Assembly: GCA_002402225.1 (NCBI GenBank)
Contig: NVVM01000007.1
Span: 24,357-29,356 of the forward strand
Reading direction: 5' to 3'
DNA: 5,000 bases
DNA from: Alphaproteobacteria bacterium
GTDB taxonomy: Bacteria; Pseudomonadota; Alphaproteobacteria; Sphingomonadales; Emcibacteraceae
Shown in pieces: positions 1 to 5,000 of this stretch. The first letter of the stretch is position 1; every line of letters begins with the position of its first letter. Made by a program: the position numbers and the translations under genes. The notes below the pieces were generated by a model, which was not told the origin of the DNA, searched no databases, and saw only the letters and a list, made by a program, of their open reading frames with translations.

Positions 1-304
1 AATGCGCCATATTATCAAGCAGGGCCCCCGGTTTAAACCAGGGGTCATTGGAAATCCAGGAATGTTGATTTACCTCCCGGTCTATCATGGCCGCTGACAT
101 GGCCACAGCGTGGCTGCCAATGCTCGTATCTTCGAGGCTGTGCGCGGCATAGTCCTTGTCATCATTAATATTCTCAACGATGACCATGCCAATTAAATAA
201 TAGAAAAAGACAAACAGGGTAAGTCCTGCCAGAATTCTTCGGCCTATTTTCCAGGTAATTCTTTCCTGCAGCCAACCGAATATTCGCTTAAGTCTAGCCC
301 ACAT
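1..304 (-). CDS. DUF2333 family membrane protein, N-terminal part
   Basis: Reading leftward from ATG at 304, the frame stays open to the window edge, giving 101 residues; the C-terminus is missing because of the edge. It begins MWARLKRIFGWLQ, has one hydrophobic segment at about residues 23-43 (ILAGLTLFVFFYYLIGMVIV) behind a basic N-terminus, then a soluble part. Segments such as SHAVAMSAAMIDREVNQHSW (64-83) and NDPWFKPGALLDNM (86-99) match the conserved start of DUF2333 proteins as I remember them. That family is found in proteobacteria and has no established function. The likely topology is a single-pass inner-membrane anchor with a periplasmic body. An AAAGGCGGA Shine-Dalgarno-like stretch lies about 5-8 nt before the ATG. 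It starts 43 nt after the DUF4136 lipoprotein stop with no convincing terminator between them, so the two are probably co-transcribed. Family assignment is fairly secure; function is unknown. Confidence 0.85.
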   Translation of the reverse strand, partial: MWARLKRIFGWLQERITWKIGRRILAGLTLFVFFYYLIGMVIVENINDDKDYAAHSLEDTSIGSHAVAMSAAMIDREVNQHSWISNDPWFKPGALLDNMAH

Positions 305-347
305 GTCATCCGCCTTTAACTTCTGCCTGAGATTTAAGGCTTTCAGA

Positions 348-989
348 CTAGTTTTTGTCTAATTCTATAACCACTCTGTCTGTAGAACCATTTGTTCCAG
401 GGAAATTGGTAAAAAGCGATTGAACCATATGTGGCATAAGCTTCGGCAAATCTTTACTACGGCCTCTGCTTTCTACGGTGCCTTCAAACAAGTTTCTCTG
501 TCCGTCAATATTTGGCCTGATAATCATGCTGAGCTTACGCGTATATTTAACATAAGACCTTATCTCCGAGCCATAATAACCTCCATAGCCCCCATAACCT
601 CCATAGCCCCCAAAATAACCCCAATGAGGCGAATACCAATAGGGATTATAGAAATAAGACCCATATCCAAAGGAAAAACCAGACCCGCTACTTCTGACCA
701 ATACCTTGCCGTCATCAACAGAATAATCCAGTTCAACAATCAAATCAGCCTTACCATCACCCGCTGGCACATAGCCCTGTTTGGAAAGGTAGGACCCTAC
801 AATATTGGCATATGATGCAAATTCAAGGCTCGTCGCTTTTGCCGGATCAGACGGTACAATCGAAACCGTTTCGCCATGAGGCTTGGGAAGTTCATGGAAC
901 CGCGATACATCAGACCTGAATGTGTTACTACAGGCAGACATTAACCCAACCATACTCAATACAAAAAATATTTTTACAATCTTGGTCAT
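348..989 (-). CDS. DUF4136 domain lipoprotein with Gly/Tyr-rich segment
   Basis: A 213-residue predicted lipoprotein. The frame is open to an ATG at 1022, but I choose the ATG at 989: an AGGG ribosome site lies 8 nt before it, and the protein then begins directly with a signal peptide (MTKIVKIFFVLSMVGLMSAC). The lipobox ends at Cys20 (L-M-S-A-C; Met at -3 is not the commonest residue), so lipidation at Cys20 is expected. The residue after Cys is Ser, not Asp, which would favour export to the outer membrane by the Lol rule. The mature part fits DUF4136: LSKQGYVPAGDGKADLIVEL in the middle, a Y-x-R-x-L strand near 149-153, and a C-terminal EGTVESRGRSKDLPKL...LFTNFPG block. Between these lies an aromatic/glycine stretch at about residues 102-140 containing four GGY units. 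The family has no agreed biochemical role; an envelope structural role is only inference. It lies 62 nt after trpS and 43 nt before the DUF2333 gene. Confidence 0.85.
   Translation of the reverse strand: MTKIVKIFFVLSMVGLMSACSNTFRSDVSRFHELPKPHGETVSIVPSDPAKATSLEFASYANIVGSYLSKQGYVPAGDGKADLIVELDYSVDDGKVLVRSSGSGFSFGYGSYFYNPYWYSPHWGYFGGYGGYGGYGGYYGSEIRSYVKYTRKLSMIIRPNIDGQRNLFEGTVESRGRSKDLPKLMPHMVQSLFTNFPGTNGSTDRVVIELDKN
580..611 (-). repeat. Short 18-bp tandem repeat encoding GGY units
   Basis: On the plus strand the unit cctccatagcccccataa occurs at 580-597, and its first 14 bases recur at 598-611 before diverging. Read on the minus strand, it encodes part of the (GGY)4 run of the DUF4136 lipoprotein. 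The unit is a multiple of three, so gain or loss of copies would keep the frame. With fewer than two full copies it is a modest repeat. Confidence 0.7.
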
Positions 990-1051
990 CGTTTTCACCC
1001 TATCGGTTATCCCTCTCCACAAGTGACGTTCTTAAAGATAATAGCTTAGCA

Positions 1052-2062
1052 TCAAGATTGCAAGAACCCTACAATATTATGAACATCTTTCAGAATCGGA
1101 TCTGACAGGGCGCGGGCTTTTTCCGAGCCACTTTTAAGAACTTGATCAATATAGGTTTTTTCATCCGTAAGGCGTTTCATCTCTTCTGTTATTGGCCCTA
1201 AAACAGAAACGCTTAACTCCGCCAGATCATTTTTAAATGCCGCAAAACCCCGCCCGTCATACGCCGCACAAATATCAGCCGCCGTTTTATCGCTCAGGGC
1301 CGCAAAAATATTGATCAGGTTTCGCGCTTCAGGGCGATCGTCCATTTCCTCAATTGTTCCGCCTATTGATGCGCTATCTGTTCGCGCTTTCCTGATTTTT
1401 TTAGCAATGGTATCCCGGTCATCGGTCAGATTAATCCGGCTGTTTTCTGACGGATCGGACTTGCTCATTTTTGCATTTCCGTCCCGCAATGACATGACTC
1501 GTTTTGCTTCTCCCAATATTAGTGGCTCTACAATAGGGAAAAAATCCACGCCATAATCACTGTTGAATTTCTGAGCAATATCACGGGCCAGTTCAAGATG
1601 TTGCTTCTGATCCTCGCCCACAGGAACATGGGTGGCCTTATATAACAAAATATCGGCCGCCATCAGATCAGGATAAACATAAAGACCAACGCTGGCCCGT
1701 TCCTTGTTTTTACCGGCTTTATCCTTGAACTGGGTCATGCGGTTAAGCCAGCCCATCCGCGCAACACAGTTGAAAATCCATGCAAGCTGCGCATGTCCCG
1801 GAACCTGGCTTTGATTAAAAATGATACATTCCCTGGGATCAATGCCGCTGGCTATCATGCCTGCGGCGACCTCTCGCGTTGCATCACGCAGCGCAGCCGG
1901 ATCCTGCCATACGGTTATGGCGTGCAAATCGACAACGCAGAAAATGCTTTCATAGTTTTTTTGCAAAGCCACCCAATTGCGGATCGCCCCAAGATAATTG
2001 CCAAGGGTTAAATTGCCCGTAGGCTGAACGCCGGAAAAAATGCGCTGCTTGAATTCGGTCAT
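1052..2062 (-). CDS. trpS: Tryptophanyl-tRNA synthetase
   Basis: TrpRS, a cytoplasmic class I aminoacyl-tRNA synthetase, activates tryptophan with ATP and charges tRNA-Trp. The 336 residues are typical of bacterial TrpRS. The HIGH-equivalent signature is [13 protein letters not shown] (14-26; TLGN replaces HIGH), with the KMSKS loop at 198-202 in [16 protein letters not shown]. Other family landmarks are MTQFKDK (109-115), [14 protein letters not shown] (130-143) and [16 protein letters not shown] (148-163), which form the Rossmann-fold core and tryptophan pocket. The C-terminal helical anticodon-binding part is complete. The ATG at 2062 has an AGGA ribosome site 8 nt upstream and the protein begins in the usual way ([16 protein letters not shown]). 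It is preceded by a promoter-like sequence rather than a gene, so it probably heads its own transcript. In many alphaproteobacteria trpS lies beside murJ; no murJ is seen here. No Trp-rich leader peptide is apparent upstream. Confidence 0.98.
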   Translation of the reverse strand: MTEFKQRIFSGVQPTGNLTLGNYLGAIRNWVALQKNYESIFCVVDLHAITVWQDPAALRDATREVAAGMIASGIDPRECIIFNQSQVPGHAQLAWIFNCVARMGWLNRMTQFKDKAGKNKERASVGLYVYPDLMAADILLYKATHVPVGEDQKQHLELARDIAQKFNSDYGVDFFPIVEPLILGEAKRVMSLRDGNAKMSKSDPSENSRINLTDDRDTIAKKIRKARTDSASIGGTIEEMDDRPEARNLINIFAALSDKTAADICAAYDGRGFAAFKNDLAELSVSVLGPITEEMKRLTDEKTYIDQVLKSGSEKARALSDPILKDVHNIVGFLQS

Positions 2063-2064
2063 GA

Positions 2065-2078
2065 CTTTATTCCTAAAG
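2065..2078 (-). promoter_or_regulatory. trpS ribosome site inside a small hairpin
   Basis: On the minus strand CTTTA-GGAA-TAAAG can form a 5-bp stem with a GNRA-type loop (2078-2065). The trpS Shine-Dalgarno AGGA (2074-2071) lies in the end of the stem and the loop, 8 nt from the ATG. Four of the five pairs are A-U, so the stem is weak. The ribosome site decides the trpS start; a regulatory role for the hairpin is only a possibility. Confidence 0.35.
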
Positions 2079-2118
2079 AAGTATTTTGGACATACCCCAA
2101 TTATATATTTTATAACAA

Positions 2119-2154
2119 GACGTGATTTATGGCCTCAAATTCCCATAGGGTCAA
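2119..2154 (-). promoter_or_regulatory. Probable sigma-70-type promoter for trpS
   Basis: On the minus strand, a -35 box TTGACC (2154-2149, five of six to consensus) is followed by a 17-nt spacer and a -10 box CATAAA (2131-2126, four of six). This places the start of transcription near 2119 and gives a trpS leader of about 57 nt. A second sequence, TATAAT, lies further downstream at about 2106-2101 but has no good -35 partner. The position just after the sRNA terminator supports an independent trpS transcript. Confidence 0.5.
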
Positions 2155-2219
2155 GGGAGCTGTGAAATCTTTCATGCAGATTTTTTATCGCCGCAACTAT
2201 ACCCATAAGAAAGGCCCAT

Positions 2220-2249
2220 AAAAAAAAGACCACTCTCGAAAGAGTGGCC
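2220..2249 (-). terminator. Strong Rho-independent terminator of the sRNA
   Basis: On the minus strand GGCCACTCT-TTCG-AGAGTGGTC forms a 9-bp stem (one G-U pair) with a UUCG loop (2249-2228), followed at once by eight T (2227-2220). Orientation is clear because the plus-strand reading has no T-tract. It ends the sRNA candidate and would also stop read-through from the upstream rnj operon before trpS. Confidence 0.9.
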
Positions 2250-2315
2250 CAAGTCTAGGGAGGAAACGCCCACGAAGGGCTTGAAAGATATTCCTACACC
2301 AAGAACATCTCTCAC
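2220..2315 (-). ncRNA. Candidate trans-acting sRNA, alpha-r8/MmgR (suhB motif)-like
   Basis: A minus-strand, non-coding unit of about 96 nt. In order it can form: a 12-bp stem-loop (2314-2303 with 2293-2282, two or three G-U pairs, 9-nt loop); a GCCC-TTCGT-GGGC hairpin (2280-2268); the unpaired ten-base core UUUCCUCCCU (2266-2257) followed by AGACUUG; and an intrinsic terminator (2249-2220). From memory, the alphaproteobacterial alpha-r8 family (MmgR of Sinorhizobium meliloti, Rfam suhB motif) has this unpaired UUUCCUCCCU core upstream of a terminator hairpin. Such pyrimidine-rich cores can pair with ribosome-binding sites of target mRNAs, usually with Hfq. No open reading frame of useful size is present. 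The 5' end is inferred from the promoter-like boxes and the base of the first stem, and could be wrong by 20 nt or more. Family membership was not checked with a covariance model. Confidence 0.65.
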
Positions 2316-2321
2316 AGCTAT

Positions 2322-2348
2322 ATTTAAGGCTAATCAGATTAAAATCAA
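2322..2348 (-). promoter_or_regulatory. Possible promoter of the sRNA
   Basis: On the minus strand TTGATT (2348-2343, four of six to the -35 consensus) is followed, after 15 nt, by TTAAAT (2327-2322, four of six to the -10 consensus). Shifted -10 readings within TTAAATATAG give spacers of 16-20 nt. The predicted start near 2315 coincides with the base of the first sRNA stem-loop. The region is AT-rich, so chance matches are easy and the call is tentative. Confidence 0.35.
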
Positions 2349-2510
2349 GGGAAAAATTATCTTTATTTTACAAAGACTTAGCTCAAACAAAAAAGACACA
2401 CTGTGGTATTAATGCAACATAAGGGCAGGTCAGAAAAAAACGTTTTATTTCAAGGAAATACCCGGATTCAAATACAAAAAGAACATTTTTATCACAAATG
2501 ATTATTTCTC

Positions 2511-2548
2511 AAAAATAAAATGAATGTTCCATGAAAAATTCATTTTAT
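2511..2548 (-). terminator. Possible weak terminator after the rnj-mce-DUF1467 operon
   Basis: On the minus strand ATAAAATGAAT (2548-2538) and ATTCATTTTAT (2525-2515) form a perfect 11-bp stem around a 12-nt loop, followed by TTTT (2514-2511). It begins 33 nt after the DUF1467 stop, where an operon terminator would be expected. The stem has only two G-C pairs, so its strength is doubtful; the much stronger hairpin at 2220-2249 may be the effective stop. Confidence 0.35.
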
Positions 2549-2559
2549 GGCCATAAAAT
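2542..2559. repeat. Perfect 18-bp palindrome
   Basis: ATTTTATGGCCATAAAAT reads identically on both strands, centred between 2550 and 2551. It shares the ATTTTAT segment with the neighbouring 11-bp inverted repeat, so in RNA the two hairpins cannot form at once. It could be a protein-binding operator or an mRNA 3'-end stem; nothing in the sequence decides between these. Confidence 0.6.
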
Positions 2560-2581
2560 TTAAGAAATAATTTTAAATACC

Positions 2582-2827
2582 CTAATTCAAAGAAATAAGT
2601 TCAAATGATATCACAGCCCAAATCATGCCCCATACAACAAGGGTAATCCCCGTTGTGATCAACATTTTCTTGCCAATATTAGCCTTGACCGGTGATCCTG
2701 GTTCGACGATGCCGGCCTCATACTCTTCATCACTTTCGTGATGGCCCTTCACGCCCCATGGCAACACCATAAAAAATACCAGCCACCAGCAAACTAGAAA
2801 AACGACCAAGTGATTTGCAATTGTCAT
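2582..2827 (-). CDS. DUF1467 family small membrane protein
   Basis: An 81-residue protein with two predicted membrane helices (about residues 4-24, rich in Trp/Phe/Val, and 54-77) joined by a hydrophilic, acidic linker. WWLVFFMVLPWGVKG (14-28), EPGSPVKANIGKKMLITTG (42-60) and the length fit the DUF1467 family as I recall it, a small inner-membrane family seen mainly in alphaproteobacteria and lacking a known function. The start at 2827 is supported by a GGAAGAG ribosome site lying within the end of mce; only 1 nt separates the mce stop from this ATG, so translation is probably coupled. In many alphaproteobacteria the next gene is proS; here a gene-free stretch and an sRNA follow instead. Its constant company with mce and rnj is gene-order conservation, not evidence of a shared pathway. 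Confidence 0.88.
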   Translation of the reverse strand: MTIANHLVVFLVCWWLVFFMVLPWGVKGHHESDEEYEAGIVEPGSPVKANIGKKMLITTGITLVVWGMIWAVISFELISLN

Positions 2828-2828
2828 T

Positions 2829-3233
2829 TTATATCTCTTCCAACTCTACAAGCGTTCCGCAAAAATCTTTCGGGTGCAAAAACAAGATGGGCTTGCCATG
2901 CGCCCCTATTTTCGGCTCTGCGCTGCCCAAAATACGCATCCCATCGGCAAGCAGCTTATCTCGCGCCGCATAAATATCTTCGACTTCATAACAAATATGA
3001 TGAACGCCGCCGGATGTATTCCTCTGAAGAAAGCCCTTAATCGGCGATTGATCCCCCAAAGGATACAGCAGTTCGATTTTTGTATTTGGCAATTCCACAA
3101 ATACGGTCACGACCCCATGATCAGGCTGCTCTACCGCATCAGACACTTTTGCCCCGAGCGTATCACGGTAAAGGGCTATCGCCGCATCAAGGTCATTGAC
3201 CGCAATGGCCACATGGTTCAACTTTCCAATCAT
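2829..3233 (-). CDS. mce: Methylmalonyl-CoA epimerase
   Basis: It interconverts (2S)- and (2R)-methylmalonyl-CoA, linking propionyl-CoA carboxylase to methylmalonyl-CoA mutase in propionate, odd-chain fatty acid and branched amino acid breakdown. The 134 residues form one vicinal-oxygen-chelate (glyoxalase-fold) protein made of two beta-alpha-beta-beta-beta units. Expected metal and catalytic positions are visible: His7 in KLNHVAIAV, Glu54 in TKIELLYPL (a first-domain ligand position in this family), His78/His79 in GGVHHICYEVEDI, and Glu130 in GTLVELEEI. The C-terminal motif KIGAHGKPILFLHPKDFCGTLVELEE closely resembles that of animal and alphaproteobacterial epimerases, separating it from lactoylglutathione lyase. 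ATG 3233 is 3 nt after the rnj stop, and the ribosome site (GAAAGAA-like) is weak, suggesting coupling to rnj translation. The protein appears complete. Confidence 0.95.
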   Translation of the reverse strand: MIGKLNHVAIAVNDLDAAIALYRDTLGAKVSDAVEQPDHGVVTVFVELPNTKIELLYPLGDQSPIKGFLQRNTSGGVHHICYEVEDIYAARDKLLADGMRILGSAEPKIGAHGKPILFLHPKDFCGTLVELEEI

Positions 3234-3236
3234 AGT

Positions 3237-4916
3237 CTATTCTTTCTTACCTTCGATTTGAGTAATATTAACCGTTGTGATCGGCCCGGTTTCTTTATAG
3301 GTATAATTTTTGGCGGCCTTGCGCGCATAAACGCGAACGGCCTCTGCCAGTTTGTTTTTATCTGCCCGCTGCTTGCCGGTCAATGATTTTGCTGCCGAAA
3401 GCACCGCTTCTGTGATGACATCGTCAAAGGCCTCTCCCCCGCCCTCTGGATTACCCAAATTGGTTATTTTTGGCGGCGCAAGAAACATGCCTTGCCCATC
3501 AACAACCAATGATACCACGAGCGCGCCATTATAAAGTATACGCCGACGGGTCACAATGGCATTATCTTCGCTCGGAATGATAAATTTTCCATCCAGTGCC
3601 AATCGGCCCACAGGGACATTTTCAACAATTTCCACCGGTCCCGGCGCAAGCCGAATTAAAGTACCATTCTTCGGAACGATCGTTTTTGGAATACCATGCG
3701 CTTTGCCGAGTTTTGCCTGTTTCACCAAATGGCGATATTCGCCGTGAACAGGAACCAGAACTTCAGGCCGGATCCAATCATACATCTGCGTCAATTCCGC
3801 CTGCCCCGGGTGGCCGGAAACATGGACAAAGGCATCTTTTTCGGTAATGACCTCGGCGCCTTTTTCCACGAGGCTGTTATGCAACCGGCCCAGCAGCTGC
3901 TCATTTCCCGGGATGATTTTGGACGAGAATATCACCGTGTCCCCCCGCGAAATCACCACGTCCTTATTATTACCTTGCGCGATCCGCATCATTGCCGCCC
4001 GTGCTTCGCCTTGGCAGCCCGTGCAGATATACAGAATTTTTTCATTGGGCAGATAGCCCGCGTCGCTCTCGGTCACCATCTTTGGGAAATCTTTAAGGTA
4101 CCCGGCCTCTTTAGCCGCCGCAACATTGCGCTTCAATGATCGTCCGACAAGACAGACTTCACGGCCATTATTTTTTGCGGCCTGCGCCAATGTATCGACA
4201 CGGGCCACATTAGATGAAAAGGTCGCACAAAATATTTTGCCCTTCTTGGAGGATAGCATTTGGCTGATATTATCACGAACCTTGCCTTCTGAGCCAGAAG
4301 ATGCCTCATTAAAAACATTGGTGGAATCACAGACCAATGCCAGAACGCCTTCGTCCCCTACCCTGATCATTTTATCCGCATCTGTTTTTTCCCCCAGCAG
4401 CGGTTCCGGATCCAGTTTCCAGTCCCCCGTATGAAATATACTGCCCAGCGCTGTTGTGATCAAAAGCGCGTTGGGTTCTGGTATGGAATGGGTCAAAGAC
4501 AGAAAATCAACGGTAAAAGGCCCGATTGTCACTTGACCTTCCAGCGGCACCTCAATCAAAGGGACGTCATCCAGCAACCCCGCCTCGGCAAGTTTAAGCC
4601 GGATCAGGATCATGGTGAAAGGCGTCGCATAAACCGGACAACGAAAGCGTTGCCATAAGTGCGCCAATGCGCCCACATGATCTTCATGGGCATGGGTAAT
4701 GATCAGCCCCAGAAGCTTGTCTTTTCGTTGCTCAATATAGCTGGTATTCGGCATGATCAGGTCAATGCCCGGCAGATAATCATCGGCAAAGGAAATGCCG
4801 CAGTCCACCATCAACCATTTACCTTGGGTTTTATACAGGTTCAGGTTCATGCCAATTTCACCTGACCCACCGAGGGGCAGGAAATGTAAGGTATCTTTAC
4901 GTTTGGATAATGACAT
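3237..4916 (-). CDS. rnj: Ribonuclease J
   Basis: A 559-residue metallo-beta-lactamase/beta-CASP ribonuclease, the length usual for RNase J. It carries out 5'-to-3' exonuclease and endonuclease cleavage in rRNA maturation and mRNA turnover, in the cytoplasm. The zinc-site motif HAHEDH is at 75-80 (His75, His77, Asp79, His80), with His143 in LTHSIPE, Asp165 in HTGDWKLD and His391 in PVHGEYRHL completing the two-metal site. Further landmarks are CDSTN (196-200), the beta-CASP segment with SSNVAR (235-240) and VHVSGHPG (364-371), whose His residues contact the RNA phosphate. The metallo-lactamase parts flank the beta-CASP insertion, and a C-terminal domain of about 110 residues (450-559) follows. 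ATG 4916 lies 5 nt after the coaX stop with no strong ribosome site, so coupled translation is likely. Earlier annotations often call such genes a metallo-hydrolase. The catalytic set is intact. Confidence 0.97.
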   Translation of the reverse strand: MSLSKRKDTLHFLPLGGSGEIGMNLNLYKTQGKWLMVDCGISFADDYLPGIDLIMPNTSYIEQRKDKLLGLIITHAHEDHVGALAHLWQRFRCPVYATPFTMILIRLKLAEAGLLDDVPLIEVPLEGQVTIGPFTVDFLSLTHSIPEPNALLITTALGSIFHTGDWKLDPEPLLGEKTDADKMIRVGDEGVLALVCDSTNVFNEASSGSEGKVRDNISQMLSSKKGKIFCATFSSNVARVDTLAQAAKNNGREVCLVGRSLKRNVAAAKEAGYLKDFPKMVTESDAGYLPNEKILYICTGCQGEARAAMMRIAQGNNKDVVISRGDTVIFSSKIIPGNEQLLGRLHNSLVEKGAEVITEKDAFVHVSGHPGQAELTQMYDWIRPEVLVPVHGEYRHLVKQAKLGKAHGIPKTIVPKNGTLIRLAPGPVEIVENVPVGRLALDGKFIIPSEDNAIVTRRRILYNGALVVSLVVDGQGMFLAPPKITNLGNPEGGGEAFDDVITEAVLSAAKSLTGKQRADKNKLAEAVRVYARKAAKNYTYKETGPITTVNITQIEGKKE

Positions 4917-4921
4917 ATATT

Positions 4922-5000
4922 TTATTGGTTCCGGCTATAAATTTCAAAAAGACCATAGGTGGTCAATTCCTGATCAACAGTCTCTATTTCGCTGATCTCC
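4922..5000 (-). CDS. coaX: Type III pantothenate kinase, C-terminal end only
   Basis: The last 25 codons of a minus-strand gene entering from the right edge, ending in TAA at 4924-4922. The visible peptide ends VDQELTTYGLFEIYSRNQ, matching the conserved tail of CoaX proteins (D-x-x-L-T-x-x-G-L-x-x-I-Y-x-x-N). CoaX phosphorylates pantothenate in the first step of coenzyme A synthesis. It is too short to show the ATP-binding motifs. The identification is supported by position: coaX directly upstream of rnj is common in alphaproteobacteria. The stop lies 5 nt from the rnj start. Confidence 0.75.
   Translation of the reverse strand, partial: EISEIETVDQELTTYGLFEIYSRNQ

Larger units (their letters stand above)
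2316..2581. other. AT-rich gene-free stretch with overlapping inverted repeats
   Basis: This stretch between the DUF1467 stop and the sRNA has no open reading frame longer than about 13 codons with a start on the minus strand and nothing resembling a tRNA. It is markedly AT-rich and contains several inverted repeats: ATTTAA/TTAAAT (2558-2563, 2573-2578), a perfect 18-bp palindrome (2542-2559) and an 11-bp inverted repeat (2515-2525, 2538-2548). The left end holds the possible sRNA promoter. Apart from a possible operon terminator I see no assignable function. Confidence 0.6.

Noticed and set aside
990..1022. An upstream ATG at 1022 extending the DUF4136 lipoprotein by 11 residues
   Set aside because: The extension would put a charged stretch before the signal peptide, whereas the ATG at 989 has a good AGGG ribosome site at 8 nt and begins the signal peptide directly.
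1023..1051. A terminator between trpS and the DUF4136 gene
   Set aside because: No stem of useful length followed by a T-tract is present on the minus strand. A TATTAT sequence nearby could be a -10 box but has no matching -35 element, so neither feature is called.
2165..2186. Plus-strand hairpin AAATCT/AGATTT followed by a short T run, as a terminator
   Set aside because: The stem is only 6 bp with one G-C pair, just three T follow the stem, and there is no plus-strand gene for it to end.
2220..2340. 6S RNA or tmRNA as the identity of the intergenic RNA
   Set aside because: There is no long, bulged double-helical rod as in 6S RNA and no tRNA-like acceptor end or tag frame as in tmRNA; the exposed UUUCCUCCCU core and terminator fit a short trans-acting sRNA better.
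2316..2581. Short minus-strand open frames (about 13 codons) in the AT-rich stretch
   Set aside because: They are tiny, lack convincing ribosome sites, and consist of the low-complexity A/T sequence of the surrounding region.
2874..3386. A 170-codon plus-strand open frame opposite mce and the end of rnj
   Set aside because: It crosses the boundary of two well-supported minus-strand genes, and its peptide has no family resemblance I recognise; it is most likely a shadow frame.
3352..4995. Several open frames on the plus strand opposite rnj and coaX (60-147 codons)
   Set aside because: They lie antisense to a clearly conserved enzyme, show no recognisable domains, overlap each other in different frames, and are explained by the codon pattern of the opposite strand.
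1..5000. A previously undescribed multi-gene defence, mobile or biosynthetic system
   Set aside because: All protein genes belong to housekeeping or widely distributed envelope families in one orientation, with no integrase, transposase, toxin-antitoxin pair, direct-repeat array or atypical composition apart from the AT-rich intergenic stretch.

Overview
This window looks like ordinary chromosomal DNA from an alphaproteobacterium of moderate-to-low GC. That call rests on three things: the gene run coaX - rnj - mce - DUF1467, an arrangement familiar from alphaproteobacteria; the DUF2333 and DUF4136 proteins; and a candidate small RNA with the UUUCCUCCCU core of the alphaproteobacterial alpha-r8/MmgR (suhB-motif) family. 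I cannot name a genus. Every gene I can support lies on the minus strand, so transcription runs from right (5000) to left (1).

Right half (about 5000-2582): a tightly packed unit. The last 25 codons of type III pantothenate kinase (coaX) are followed 5 nt later by ribonuclease J, 3 nt later by methylmalonyl-CoA epimerase, and 1 nt later by a small two-helix DUF1467 membrane protein. The spacing implies one transcript with translational coupling. An AT-rich inverted repeat with a short T-tract, beginning 33 nt after the last stop, is a weak candidate for its terminator.

Middle (2581-2063): 519 nt without a protein gene. The right part is very AT-rich and full of overlapping inverted repeats. 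The left part holds the most interesting element of the window: a candidate trans-acting sRNA of about 96 nt (about 2315-2220, minus strand). It has a possible promoter, a 12-bp 5' stem-loop, a small GCCC/GGGC hairpin, an unpaired UUUCCUCCCU core and a strong Rho-independent terminator. It is followed by a plausible sigma-70-type promoter for trpS.

Left half (2062-1): tryptophanyl-tRNA synthetase, then a DUF4136 outer-envelope lipoprotein with a Gly/Tyr-rich insert, then the N-terminal third or so of a DUF2333 inner-membrane protein that runs off the left edge. The genes belong to unrelated pathways: cofactor synthesis, RNA decay, propionyl-CoA metabolism, tRNA charging and envelope. I see no mobile element, CRISPR array, tRNA, rRNA or defence system, and no new multi-gene system.
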